From Filobacillus milosensis (lineage in GTDB: Bacteria; Bacillota; Bacilli; Bacillales; Alkalibacillaceae), in assembly GCF_004402015.1 (NCBI RefSeq), contig NZ_SOPW01000002.1, forward strand, positions 219,603-283,602: a stretch of DNA of 64,000 bases, written 5' to 3'. Numbering within the stretch: the stretch's first letter is position 1; each line of letters starts with the position of its first letter. Positions 1-8,641 of the stretch are shown piece after piece. The position numbers were made by a program, and so were the translations under genes. Under the pieces are notes generated by a model. That model made no database searches and was not told where the DNA came from. It saw only the letters and a list, made by a program, of their open reading frames with translations.

Positions 1-982
1 CAACAACAGCGTATAATAAGTCGACAATTAGATTGATGAATACGAAAATTGTTGCAACGACTAAAATTCCAGATTGAATAACAGGATAGTCCCTTGCTTG
101 TATAGCATCATAAATGTAACGTCCTAGTCCTGGCCAACCGAAAATGGTTTCGGTTAAAATCGCTCCACCAAGTAATAAACCTGCCTGAAGACCAATAACT
201 GTCATGACTGGAATAACAGCGTTTCTTAATGAGTGCTTGTATACAACAATAAAGCCTTTAACACCTTTTGCTCGTGCTGTACGAATATAATCAGATTTCA
301 TCACATCTAACATGCTTGAACGTGTAATACGCGCAATGATCGCCATTGGAATAGTAGCAAGCGCCACACTCGGTAAAATGATATGTCTTAAAACATCTTT
401 AAACTGAGCGTATTCACCCTGGATTAACGTATCAATGAGGTATAAATGCGTAATTGGATTAACATCCGTCAGCGCATTGGTTCGACTCGTTGAAGGTAAC
501 CAGGATAATTCAACCGCAAAAATGTATTGCTCCATTAGACCTAACCAGAATACCGGCATAGATACCCCAACTAATGCAAAAACCATCACGGCATAATCTG
601 CAATTGTATTATGTAGCCAAGCACTGATAATACCAGCATTAACACCGATAAAGATGGCAATCGTCATAGCAACAATAGTCAATTCAACAGTTGCTAATAA
701 ATGAGGAAACAACTCTGCTGCCACGGCACCTTTTGTTTTGATTGAGGTCCCAAGATCACCTGTTAATAGATTACCTACATAATCAAAATATTGAATGTAA
801 AACGGTTGGTCTAAACCTAATTGTTTCTCAACCTCAGCAATAGCTTCAGGAGTCGCACGTTGGCCTAACATGATTTGTGCTGGATTACCTGGAATCAAAT
901 AAATAATTGAAAATACTAGAACGCTCATTCCAAACAACACCGGAAAAAGCATAAGAATTCTTCGTATAATATAAGCTGTCAT
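1..982 (-). CDS. Peptide/nickel ABC transporter permease, DppB/OppB type (C-terminus cut by window edge)
   Basis: This is the first of two membrane subunits expected for an oligopeptide or dipeptide importer. The reading frame is open from an ATG at 982 to base 1, giving about 327 codons with no stop, so only the extreme C-terminus is missing. The N-terminus (MTAYIIRRILMLFPVLFGMS) is typical of DppB. A NPAQIMLGQRATPE stretch and the EAA-like loop (RTARAKGVKG) that contacts the ATPase are both present, with several hydrophobic segments between them. A CACCTCCT complement at about 990-997 is the ribosome site. It lies downstream of the binding-protein gene in the same operon, and the partner permease (DppC type) should lie just outside the window. 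Confidence 0.93.
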   Translation of the reverse strand, partial: MTAYIIRRILMLFPVLFGMSVLVFSIIYLIPGNPAQIMLGQRATPEAIAEVEKQLGLDQPFYIQYFDYVGNLLTGDLGTSIKTKGAVAAELFPHLLATVELTIVAMTIAIFIGVNAGIISAWLHNTIADYAVMVFALVGVSMPVFWLGLMEQYIFAVELSWLPSTSRTNALTDVNPITHLYLIDTLIQGEYAQFKDVLRHIILPSVALATIPMAIIARITRSSMLDVMKSDYIRTARAKGVKGFIVVYKHSLRNAVIPVMTVIGLQAGLLLGGAILTETIFGWPGLGRYIYDAIQARDYPVIQSGILVVATIFVFINLIVDLLYAVV

Positions 983-1044
983 AATGGTAGCACCTCCTAT
1001 GCTGCTCGATGGGTATGTTATGTAAATAATAAGGTTTATTAATG

Positions 1045-1074
1045 TAAAGAAAAGGGAGTGCCGAAACACCCCCT
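1045..1074 (-). terminator. Stem-loop between binding-protein gene and permease gene
   Basis: On the minus strand an 8-bp stem (AGGGGGTG pairing with CACTCCCT, one G-T pair) with loop TTTCGG is followed by TTTTCTTT. It looks like a leaky intrinsic terminator or an mRNA 3'-end stabiliser placed inside the operon, which would leave the binding protein in excess over the permease. Confidence 0.6.
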
Positions 1075-1085
1075 ATTCCATAACA

Positions 1086-2786
1086 TTACTTACTTAATTC
1101 AACATGAGTTACAGCTTCAGAACCAGTTGGGTGCGGCGTGTAGCCAGACACATTAGCTGAAACAGCTACAACTGGAGTTGAGTGTACTAATGGAATCCAC
1201 GGTGCTTCTTCATGTAAGATTTCTTGTGCTTGTTTATAAAGCTCAATACGTTGTTCTTCATCCGTAATTCTTTGAGCTTCTAATAGAAGGTCGTTCATTT
1301 CTTCGTTTTCATAACCTGTATAGTTACTTCCACTTCCAATACCTAATAATGTGTGTAGGAAGTTATCTGCATCCCCGTTATCACCAGTCCAACCTAGTAA
1401 GAATGCATCATATTGACCAGAAGAAGCTTCTTCTAAATAAGTACCCCAGTCAATCGTATCGATATTAGCAGTTACGCCAATCTCTGCAAAACTTGATTGA
1501 AGTACCTCAGCAATCTTCTGTCCTTCTGGAATGTAAGGACGAGCAACTGGCATATACATTAAGTCGAATTCAAAACCATTTTCATAACCAGCTTCAGCTA
1601 ATAATTGCTTAGCTTTTTCTGGATCATACTCATAGTCTTCAATTTCATCATTATAACCAGCTACACTTGGTGGCATATACGTTTTAGCCGGCTGAGCCTG
1701 ACCATAGTAGAACGCATCAATCAATTGTTCTTTAGGAACCGCATGGCTTAACGCACGGCGAACTTTTACATCCTGTAACGGGTTGTCACGACCAAACGTG
1801 AAGCCCATGTACCCAACGTTCATTGAAGGTCGCTCTAACACTTTTAAGTTAGGATCTTCTTCAATACTTGAAACCTCTGATGGGTTTACACCATCAACGA
1901 CGTGAACATCACCTGTTTTAAGTGCATTCAAACGAGCTGAGTTATCTGGAATTACTGTATAAATAACTTTATCTAATTTTGGTAAACCGTCTTGCCAATA
2001 GTTTTCGTTTTTCACTAATACGATTTGTTCTTCACGCTTCCACTCTTCGAACTTGAATGGACCAGTACCAACTGGGCTAGACATGAAGTCTTCACCTTTT
2101 TCTTCAAGTGCTTCAGGACTTGCCATTCCGAATGGGCTCATCGCTAAGTTCTTTATGAATGTCGCTTGAGGATGGTTAAGCGTAAATTTCACTGTATAAT
2201 CATCTTCAGCTGTTACTTCTTTAATGACGTGGTTCTCATCACCTTTGAAACCACCAAACATTGTGTAGTAAGGATACTTCTCAGCATCACCATTCATCCA
2301 ACGTTCGAAGTTGTAAACAACATCATCCGCTGTGAAATCAGTTCCATCGTGGAACGTTACACCCTCTTCTAGTTCGAATGTATAAGTTAAACCATCATCA
2401 CTAACTTTCCAATCTTTTGCTAGTGAAGGCACAACTTCAGTACTATCAACCGCATAAGTAACTAATCCTTCAAAGATATTTTCCGTTACACGGAACGCTT
2501 CACCTTCAGTAGTCGTAATTGGATCAAGTGAAGTCGAATCCCCACCACGGGCATAAACAAGTGTATTACCACCTGCTGCCGCTTCATCACTGTTTCCATC
2601 ATCAGAACTACTATCAGATTCATCATCTCCAGAATCCGAGTCATCTGTAGTATCTCCACTGTCATCAGTTTCGCCACTATCTTCTGAGTTGTTCGGCTCA
2701 TCATCTTCGCCACCACTACAACCTACGACAGCTGCAGATAGGAAGACAAGCATTAATAACATTAGTAGCCATGAACGTTTTGTCAT
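1086..2786 (-). CDS. Peptide ABC transporter substrate-binding lipoprotein (SBP family 5)
   Basis: This is the extracytoplasmic binding protein of the peptide importer. The 566-residue product starts with a lipoprotein signal (LSAAVVGCSGG, lipobox Cys at about 23). A roughly 50-residue linker made almost entirely of Asp, Glu, Ser, Thr, Gly and Asn follows, then a family 5 solute-binding domain (LVYARGGDSTSLDPITTTEGEA and later GTGPFKFEEW). Its neighbours oppF and oppD lie upstream and dppB downstream. Peptides are the likely ligand because of the paired OppD/OppF ATPases, but nickel or other family 5 ligands cannot be excluded from sequence. The acidic linker fits a protein working at high external salt. 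Confidence 0.92.
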   Translation of the reverse strand: MTKRSWLLMLLMLVFLSAAVVGCSGGEDDEPNNSEDSGETDDSGDTTDDSDSGDDESDSSSDDGNSDEAAAGGNTLVYARGGDSTSLDPITTTEGEAFRVTENIFEGLVTYAVDSTEVVPSLAKDWKVSDDGLTYTFELEEGVTFHDGTDFTADDVVYNFERWMNGDAEKYPYYTMFGGFKGDENHVIKEVTAEDDYTVKFTLNHPQATFIKNLAMSPFGMASPEALEEKGEDFMSSPVGTGPFKFEEWKREEQIVLVKNENYWQDGLPKLDKVIYTVIPDNSARLNALKTGDVHVVDGVNPSEVSSIEEDPNLKVLERPSMNVGYMGFTFGRDNPLQDVKVRRALSHAVPKEQLIDAFYYGQAQPAKTYMPPSVAGYNDEIEDYEYDPEKAKQLLAEAGYENGFEFDLMYMPVARPYIPEGQKIAEVLQSSFAEIGVTANIDTIDWGTYLEEASSGQYDAFLLGWTGDNGDADNFLHTLLGIGSGSNYTGYENEEMNDLLLEAQRITDEEQRIELYKQAQEILHEEAPWIPLVHSTPVVAVSANVSGYTPHPTGSEAVTHVELSK

Positions 2787-2837
2787 GGATCAATACCCCC
2801 TTAAAATTTTAAAAAATTTATTTTCATTAAGTGCTCA

Positions 2838-3809
2838 TCATTCATGTAAATGACAAGCAACGTAATGACCTGGTTCTTTTTCCTTAAAAACAGGTCTTAC
2901 TTCTTTACATACATCCATTGCTAATGGACACCTTGTATGAAACGCACAACCTCTTGGCGGATTAGCTGGACTTGGAATTTCTCCACCTAACACATCTTCC
3001 TGGTCTTGGTCCAATTCCGGATCTGGAATCGGTACCGATGATAAAAGTGCTTCAGTATATGGGTGAAGCGTATTAGCAAAAATCTGATCGACATCTGCTA
3101 ACTCTACCAATCTACCTAAATACATCACACCAACGCGATCACTAATGTGACGTACAACGCCTAAGTCGTGTGCGATAAAAATATAAGTTAAAGAAAATTT
3201 CTTCTGTAAATCTTTCAATAGATTTAATACTTGAGATTGAATGGACACATCCAAGGCTGACACAGGTTCATCGGCAATGATTAATTTTGGCCGCGTCATT
3301 AAAGCACGAGCAATACCGATTCGTTGTCGTTGCCCTCCACTAAATTGGTGCGGGTAACGTTTCGCGTGGTATTCGTCCAGACCGACCACTTCGAGTATCT
3401 CTTTAACCATTTGCTTTCGTTCATTTTTCTCGCCTATTTTATGTACAACCAATGGCTCCATTAAAATCTTTTCCACGGTTTGTCTAGGATTTAAGGAAGC
3501 TAATGGATCTTGGAAGATTAGTTGCATCTCTCGACGAATCTTTTTCATCTCAGTAGTTGATAGAGTGTTAACTTCTTTATCCTCAAACTTCACCGTTCCT
3601 TCAGTCGCTTCTATTAAACGAAGGAGTAATCTTCCTGTTGTAGATTTACCACAACCCGATTCACCCACAAGACCTAATGTTTCCCCTTTCCTAACCATAA
3701 AAGAAACATCGTCTACGGCCTTGACCTCGCCTACTTTTCTACCAAAAACGCCTCCGGTGATTGGAAAATACTTTTTAAGGCCTTCTACTTCCATTAATGT
3801 TTGAGTCAT
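2838..3809 (-). CDS. oppF: Peptide ABC transporter ATP-binding protein, OppF/DppF type
   Basis: This is the second cytoplasmic ATPase of the peptide importer. The 323-residue protein has Walker [10 protein letters not shown], the ABC signature FSGGQRQRIGIARAL, Walker B LIIADEPVSALD and switch His (FIAHDLGVV). The C-terminal oligopeptide-type extension is Cys-rich (RGCAFHTRCPLAMDVC) and could hold an iron-sulfur cluster, as known for some DppD/DppF proteins. Its ATG overlaps the stop of the upstream oppD-type gene by 4 bp (ATGA), so the two are translationally coupled. Whether it is OppF or DppF cannot be decided without phylogeny. Confidence 0.93.
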   Translation of the reverse strand: MTQTLMEVEGLKKYFPITGGVFGRKVGEVKAVDDVSFMVRKGETLGLVGESGCGKSTTGRLLLRLIEATEGTVKFEDKEVNTLSTTEMKKIRREMQLIFQDPLASLNPRQTVEKILMEPLVVHKIGEKNERKQMVKEILEVVGLDEYHAKRYPHQFSGGQRQRIGIARALMTRPKLIIADEPVSALDVSIQSQVLNLLKDLQKKFSLTYIFIAHDLGVVRHISDRVGVMYLGRLVELADVDQIFANTLHPYTEALLSSVPIPDPELDQDQEDVLGGEIPSPANPPRGCAFHTRCPLAMDVCKEVRPVFKEKEPGHYVACHLHE

Positions 3810-4798
3810 TGTTGTTCCCCCTCTTCATCAAGCAAAAAGCATCGCGCCAAATGATTTGGTTCACTAACTTCATATAATTCAGGATCTTCTTCAAAGCATC
3901 GATCGAAAGCAAATTGACACCTAGGTGCAAATCGACACCCTCTTTTGATCGAACCAGGTTTTGGAACGTTACCCGGAATTGAATATAATGTATCTACTTT
4001 GTCCCTTATATCAGGGATAGAGGCTAATAAACCTTTGGTATATGGATGTTGAGGATTTTTAAAAATCGTTTTAACATCTGATTCCTCAACGACTTTACCT
4101 GAGTACATCACCGTCACACGATCACACACTTCTGCTACGACCCCTAAATCATGGGTGATCATTATGATTGCCATATTTAATTTTTTATTTAATTCTCTCA
4201 TTAGCTTTAAGATTTGCTTTTGAATGGTCACATCCAAAGCTGTCGTCGGTTCATCCGCAATTAAAACCTTTGGGTCACACATTAACGCCATTGCAATCAT
4301 GACACGTTGCCTCATCCCACCAGATAACTGGTGCGGATAATCATCTAATAGTTCCTCAGCTCGAGGCAAGCCAACTAACTTCATTTTTTCAACCGCTTTT
4401 TGCCGGGCCTGTTTTTTATTTACTTTTTTATGTGTTAACAACGCTTCAACTAATTGATCTCCAATCGTAAACAAAGGGTTTAATGAGGTCATTGGTTCTT
4501 GGAAAATCATCGCAATATCGTTACCTCTTAACTTACGCATTCTCTTTTCAGATGCATGAACTAAGTCTTCACCCTTGAATAAAATTTCACCACCAACAAT
4601 CTTACCAGGCGGCTTAGGAATTAAGCCCATCACTGAGAGGGACGTTACACTTTTTCCACATCCTGATTCCCCCACAATGCCAAGGATCTCCCCTTCTCTT
4701 ACATAAAAATCTACATCATCGACTGCTGGCACTTCCCCATCATCGGTAAAAAAAGATGTTCTAAGGCCTTTAACCTGTAGCTCATATTCTTTCAACAT
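3806..4798 (-). CDS. oppD: Peptide ABC transporter ATP-binding protein, OppD/DppD type
   Basis: This is the first gene of the peptide-importer operon. The 330-residue ATPase has Walker [12 protein letters not shown], signature [15 protein letters not shown], Walker [13 protein letters not shown] and switch MITHDLGVV. The C-terminal oligopeptide-binding-type tail ([16 protein letters not shown]) has four cysteines like its partner. It is preceded by a near-consensus sigma-A promoter about 90 bp upstream. It ends in a 4-bp overlap with the oppF-type gene, so the two ATPases should be made in equal amounts. Having the ATPases first, then the binding protein and then the permeases differs from the usual opp order. 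Confidence 0.93.
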   Translation of the reverse strand: MLKEYELQVKGLRTSFFTDDGEVPAVDDVDFYVREGEILGIVGESGCGKSVTSLSVMGLIPKPPGKIVGGEILFKGEDLVHASEKRMRKLRGNDIAMIFQEPMTSLNPLFTIGDQLVEALLTHKKVNKKQARQKAVEKMKLVGLPRAEELLDDYPHQLSGGMRQRVMIAMALMCDPKVLIADEPTTALDVTIQKQILKLMRELNKKLNMAIIMITHDLGVVAEVCDRVTVMYSGKVVEESDVKTIFKNPQHPYTKGLLASIPDIRDKVDTLYSIPGNVPKPGSIKRGCRFAPRCQFAFDRCFEEDPELYEVSEPNHLARCFLLDEEGEQQ

Positions 4799-4889
4799 AT
4801 TTTACCGCCTTTCTCTCTGTACAAAATGCATAAATATGTAATTATTTAATTTTACTAAATTTAAAGAAAATTCTTATGATTGATAATAA

Positions 4890-4918
4890 ATATTATATAA
4901 AATACACTTGTATGTCAA
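4890..4918 (-). promoter_or_regulatory. Sigma-A promoter of the peptide-importer operon
   Basis: On the minus strand TTGACA (4918-4913) and TAATAT (4895-4890) are separated by exactly 17 bp. The implied 5' leader is about 85 nt. The 323-bp gap 4799-5121 otherwise contains AT-rich DNA and one imperfect hairpin near 5050-5085. I see no gene in it. Confidence 0.75.
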
Positions 4919-5049
4919 GTTAATTAAAAGGGTTTCGAGGATATTTTACATTTTTCGACAAAACAAGACGCAGCTAAAGTCTTAGTAATAATTCATTATT
5001 AAAGTCCAAACGTAGCACTTATGCAATATATACTTTTTCACATAACAAT

Positions 5050-5085
5050 AAAGACCTAGCAACTTAAAAAAGCTACTAAGCCTTT
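5050..5085 (-). terminator. Imperfect hairpin downstream of the 5122-5496 gene
   Basis: Fourteen positions on each side (5050-5063 and 5072-5085) can pair, including several G-T pairs, around a T-rich loop. It lies just after the end of the minus-strand gene. No clear T-run follows the stem, so termination is uncertain. Confidence 0.35.
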
Positions 5086-5121
5086 AGATCTAATCTAAAA
5101 TATGTTTTTAACAGTGATAAC

Positions 5122-5496
5122 TTATTTATCTTTAACATTTATAAACACATTTAACACAAACAAGATCACACCTAAAATGATTGCATAAGACATCATCATA
5201 CCAATTGCAACAACCCCGTCAAACTCAGCACCTAGAATATATTGTGCTAAAGCATACATGAACAGAGGTAACCCAATTGTATGTAGCCAGAAATGTGCTT
5301 TTGCCATCCAACTTTTTGCAGCGTTCGGATACAATTTATAAATGACGGCTGCTAGTGCAAATGATACCCAACCAATTAAATTAATGTGAACATGCACACC
5401 AGTTAATGTATAATCGTGCGCCTGAGACATATATTGTCCCATACATACTCCGACTAGGAAATACAAAACGGCTAACCGAAACATCCAAACAACCAT
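5122..5496 (-). CDS. Small haem-copper oxidase subunit I-like membrane protein
   Basis: The 124-residue protein has four predicted membrane segments. Its first half carries a His-rich stretch (SQAHDYTLTGVHVHINLIGW) that resembles the haem-ligand region of cytochrome oxidase subunit I. Further histidines lie in the segment AHFWLHTIGLP. Full oxidase subunits are over 450 residues, so this is a free-standing short relative of the kind often annotated as cytochrome-c oxidase in Bacillaceae. It probably binds haem, but its physiological role is unknown. No other oxidase subunits are nearby. Its ribosome site lies in the 3' arm of a perfect 13-bp hairpin (5504-5550). Confidence 0.7.
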   Translation of the reverse strand: MVVWMFRLAVLYFLVGVCMGQYMSQAHDYTLTGVHVHINLIGWVSFALAAVIYKLYPNAAKSWMAKAHFWLHTIGLPLFMYALAQYILGAEFDGVVAIGMMMSYAIILGVILFVLNVFINVKDK

Positions 5497-5503
5497 AAAT
5501 AAA

Positions 5504-5550
5504 AACTCCTTTCATAGAGTCATTAACTACTTAACTTTATGAAAGGAGTT
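5504..5550 (-). promoter_or_regulatory. 13-bp perfect inverted repeat covering the ribosome site of the 5122-5496 gene
   Basis: AACTCCTTTCATA (5504-5516) and TATGAAAGGAGTT (5538-5550) are exact complements 21 nt apart. Read on the minus strand, the 3' arm is the GAAAGGAG ribosome site. TTTTTATTT and then the ATG of the small membrane protein follow. It could act as the terminator of the upstream AEC gene, as an RBS-sequestering hairpin, or as both. Confidence 0.6.
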
Positions 5551-5556
5551 GACAAA

Positions 5557-6453
5557 TTATACTAAAATAGCCAATAAGACTGAATTCGTCACGACACTCA
5601 ATAACGTAGTCACCATGGTGACACTCGAAACTAAGTCAGGACGCGCCTTAAACTCTAGAGCAAACATGGTGGTGGTTGCTGCGGTTGGCATCGCAGATAA
5701 AATAATGATTACCTTACCTATGAGTGGCGAAACCGGAAGTAACCAAACGAATAACCATGCAACTAATGGCATAGCCAGGAGTTTGATAGCTGAACCTATC
5801 GCCACCTTACTAATCTCGAACTCTTTAAATTCAATATTAGCCAGCTGCATACCAAGCACCACCATCATCAACGGCAAACCTACTGCAGCCATGAAATCGA
5901 TCATTTCTATAACCGGTCCACCTAATTGAACGTTCAAACCATTTAAGGAGAACGCCAGTATAATGGCGTAAGTCGCAGGCATCTTTAGAACAGAATAAAA
6001 GGCGTAGCGAATTTCATATCCACCCCTCGAAGCATAATAAACTCCGAATATATTCATGATGATTGCCTGGATAGAAAAGAAAATTACCGCATATGTAAAG
6101 GCCTCTTGCCCCAGCGCAAACAAGACAACCGGAGCACCATAATTACCCGCATTCATAAAAGCTGTCGAGAGGATAATTCCGCTTTCTTCCCCTCGGTCCC
6201 ACTTTAGAATTTTAGCCAAAATCTTATCTAAAAGAATAATAGAAAACAACAAAATAAAGCAGAACATGACGATCATTGAAAAATCGCCACTGAACTCTTT
6301 ATCATAAAAAGCCTGAAATACTAAAAAAGGAATAAAAACATATATCGTTAGAGTCGAAGCAGTTTTCACATCTAATTTTCGCCACTTCTGAACGACAAAT
6401 CCAATAACAAATATACTGATGATCGGTAAAACTACCTCAAAGAATACCCCCAT
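5557..6453 (-). CDS. AEC (auxin efflux carrier) family transporter
   Basis: This 298-residue inner-membrane carrier has about ten hydrophobic segments, an N-terminus FFEVVLPIISIFVIGFVVQKW and the family motif NAGNYGAP in the middle. AEC proteins move small organic anions or related solutes in bacteria, and the substrate cannot be read from sequence. It is clearly paralogous to the carrier at 7739-8635, with the same length and the same NAGNYGAP and FGVYYA motifs. It stands alone on the minus strand. The next upstream gene is divergent (6630-7418). Confidence 0.9.
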   Translation of the reverse strand: MGVFFEVVLPIISIFVIGFVVQKWRKLDVKTASTLTIYVFIPFLVFQAFYDKEFSGDFSMIVMFCFILLFSIILLDKILAKILKWDRGEESGIILSTAFMNAGNYGAPVVLFALGQEAFTYAVIFFSIQAIIMNIFGVYYASRGGYEIRYAFYSVLKMPATYAIILAFSLNGLNVQLGGPVIEMIDFMAAVGLPLMMVVLGMQLANIEFKEFEISKVAIGSAIKLLAMPLVAWLFVWLLPVSPLIGKVIIILSAMPTAATTTMFALEFKARPDLVSSVTMVTTLLSVVTNSVLLAILV

Positions 6454-6629
6454 ACTTACACCATCTTTCTATTTAATCTAAACGCGCATATATCTCCTTA
6501 AGCGACCTCTTCATACTAAATCATATTCTTATATTCTGTAAATCTTCATGATGGCTCTTTCTTGACTATAAAACTAATACATCTTATGTTGAATAATAAC
6601 GAAAACGACTTAAGGGTGTGTTCAACTCT

Positions 6630-7418
6630 ATGAAAATTTCTACCTATCAAATGAATATTATTCCAGGGCAGCCTGAACAAAATCGGAATAAAGTTGCCGA
6701 CTGGATCGCTAAAGATTGCAAAAAAAATCAACCTGACACGATTGTTCTACCAGAAATGTGGACCACGGCCTATACACTCTCACAATTAGACGATTTAGCC
6801 GACCTTGATAATCAACCTACCACTTCTTTTTTAAAAGAACTGGCCATTAAAAATAATATTAATATTATAGGTGGTTCATTCGCTAATAAAAAGAACGGCC
6901 AAATCTATAATACTTCCATTGTCATCAATCGAAAAGGGGAATTAGTCTATGAATATGATAAAATCCATTTAGTTCCTATGCTTAATGAACATCACTACCT
7001 ATGTGGTGGTGAATCAGCAGCCAAAGTTTTTGAACTTGAAGGAATTAAAATGGGGCTAATCATTTGTTATGATTTAAGATTCCCGGAACTGATTCGCCCT
7101 CTGGCACTGGAAGAGGCAGAAATATTATTTATAGTTGCCGAGTGGCCTTCTGCAAGGCGCCACCATTGGCGAACTTTACAATTGGCCAGAGCAATTGAAA
7201 ATCAGATGTTTGTGATTTCAAGTAACCGAATTGGTACTTACGACAACGTCAATTTTAGTGGAAATTCCATGTTCATTAACCCTTCTGGAGATATTATCAA
7301 AGAAGGAAGTAATAATGAAGAAGAAATTCTCACCACAACACTTGATTTTAATGAAGTAAAGAACATGAGACAAAACGTCCCTGTATTTTCCAGCCGTGTA
7401 CCTGACTTGTACATGTAA
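6630..7418 (+). CDS. Nitrilase-superfamily carbon-nitrogen hydrolase (omega-amidase/MtnU-like)
   Basis: This is a cytosolic amidase of 262 residues. The Glu-Lys-Cys catalytic triad is visible as VLPEMW, YDKIHL and IICYDLRFPEL. The pattern resembles bacterial omega-amidases of the YafV/MtnU group, which hydrolyse 2-oxoglutaramate or 2-oxosuccinamate, but the substrate is an inference. I take the ATG at 6630, about 11 nt after AAGGGTG. A GTG at 6618 in the same frame overlaps that ribosome site. The gene stands between two divergent or convergent carrier genes and ends at a shared bidirectional terminator. Confidence 0.87.
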   Translation: MKISTYQMNIIPGQPEQNRNKVADWIAKDCKKNQPDTIVLPEMWTTAYTLSQLDDLADLDNQPTTSFLKELAIKNNINIIGGSFANKKNGQIYNTSIVINRKGELVYEYDKIHLVPMLNEHHYLCGGESAAKVFELEGIKMGLIICYDLRFPELIRPLALEEAEILFIVAEWPSARRHHWRTLQLARAIENQMFVISSNRIGTYDNVNFSGNSMFINPSGDIIKEGSNNEEEILTTTLDFNEVKNMRQNVPVFSSRVPDLYM

Positions 7419-7450
7419 AAAGCGATCCCCACCACCGGGAATCGCTTTTT
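7417..7450. terminator. Bidirectional intrinsic terminator
   Basis: The stem AAAAGCGAT(CCC)...(GGG)ATCGCTTTT has A and T runs on either side. It lies between the convergent amidase and HPr-like genes and can serve both. Confidence 0.8.
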
Positions 7451-7456
7451 CACTTA

Positions 7457-7720
7457 CTATTGCTTTAGGAAGTTTTCTACTGCTTCCAAAGCTTCCTTCG
7501 CATCAGGTCCCTCACAAACAACTGTCACTTGGTCACTACCTTGAAGCTGCAAGTTAATTAACCCTAAAATACTCTTTAAATTAGCTTCCATTATGCTGCC
7601 ATTCACATTTTTCTTCAGGAATATTTCAGCATCATATTTTTGAATGAGCTGACTAAGTTCCATAATCGTTTGTGCATCACTTAGATGAATTTCAATTGTC
7701 TTACTAATTTTTTCAGCCAT
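7457..7720 (-). CDS. HPr/Crh-like protein lacking the His-15 phosphorylation site
   Basis: The 87-residue protein has the HPr fold pattern. The segment LKSILGLINL with Ser-50 matches the regulatory Ser-46 region of HPr and Crh (KSIMGLMSL). The end (EGPDAKEALEAVENFL) matches the HPr C-terminal helix. Where HPr has the active-site loop with His-15, this protein reads SDAQTIMELSQ, about three residues shorter and with no His. It therefore cannot carry phosphate from enzyme I, but could still be a target of HPr kinase at Ser-50 and act as a CcpA co-regulator like Crh. That role is inferred. The gene follows an AEC carrier gene on the same strand. Confidence 0.8.
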   Translation of the reverse strand: MAEKISKTIEIHLSDAQTIMELSQLIQKYDAEIFLKKNVNGSIMEANLKSILGLINLQLQGSDQVTVVCEGPDAKEALEAVENFLKQ

Positions 7721-7738
7721 AGTTGGCCACCTCCATCT

Positions 7739-8635
7739 TTATACAATCATTAACAATGCAGATATGGTGAAAATACTCATCAATGTTGTGACTAACGTGA
7801 TACTTGAAACTAAATCTGGTTTCGAATTAAATTCAACCGCATACATCGTGGTTGTCGCTGCTGACGGCATAGCTGATGATACGATTAGAACTTTGGCTAA
7901 TAACGGATCAATCTCCATAAACGACACAATAATAAATGCAATTAAAGGTGAAAGGAATAAGCGCACTACTGTCGCATATGATACTTTCCACCACTCCAGC
8001 TTTTCGAATTTAATATTAGCGAGTTGCATACCTAACACAACCATAACCATCGGTACGAGAGCTGCGGCTAATAAATCTACTGATGACATGACCTCTTCAG
8101 GCATCTCTATTCCTAAAAATTTCACAAACATCACGACGATTAACGCATAAGTCGGCGGCATTTTTAAAACAGACTGAATCGCTCGTGTCATTCCGCCACT
8201 TTTACCTCGAGCCGCATAATAAACGCCAAAGAAGTTCATAATCATTGCTTGTAAAACTAGGAATGAAACTGAATAAATGAAGCCTTCTTCACCGAATGCA
8301 AACAGAATAATCGGTGCACCATAGTTACCTGCATTCATGAAAGCTGTCCCGAGCACTAAAGAACTCTCTTCCGTCTCATCCAATTTCATAATCCATTTAA
8401 TAATCTTATTGATCAATAAAATAGCAACTAATAATATGGCAGAAAAAACAACCATATTAACATATTGTGCATCCAATTCTGCATCATAAAAAGTCTGAAA
8501 AACTAAACATGGCAGCATAACATATAAAGCGACAGCTGAAACTGATTTCACATCTAGTCTTAACCATTTTTGCAGCATAAAACCTATAAAAAATATTGAG
8601 ATAACTGGTAGAACGACTTGAATAAATACTGCCAT
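7739..8635 (-). CDS. AEC (auxin efflux carrier) family transporter, second copy
   Basis: This 298-residue multi-pass carrier has the motif NAGNYGAP, the segment NFFGVYYAARG and a C-terminal region (SAMPSAATTTMYAVEF) nearly the same as in the copy at 5557-6453. It lies directly downstream of dgoD (6 bp) on the minus strand, so it is probably co-transcribed with the galactonate genes and may move a sugar acid or its breakdown product. The assignment to galactonate is only from position. Confidence 0.88.
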   Translation of the reverse strand: MAVFIQVVLPVISIFFIGFMLQKWLRLDVKSVSAVALYVMLPCLVFQTFYDAELDAQYVNMVVFSAILLVAILLINKIIKWIMKLDETEESSLVLGTAFMNAGNYGAPIILFAFGEEGFIYSVSFLVLQAMIMNFFGVYYAARGKSGGMTRAIQSVLKMPPTYALIVVMFVKFLGIEMPEEVMSSVDLLAAALVPMVMVVLGMQLANIKFEKLEWWKVSYATVVRLFLSPLIAFIIVSFMEIDPLLAKVLIVSSAMPSAATTTMYAVEFNSKPDLVSSITLVTTLMSIFTISALLMIV

Positions 8636-8641
8636 AAGAAA

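Noticed and set aside
4881..4900. Fur box near the peptide-importer promoter (TGATAATAAATATTAT)
   Set aside because: Only the first half matches the consensus, and the match falls within a normal -10 region.
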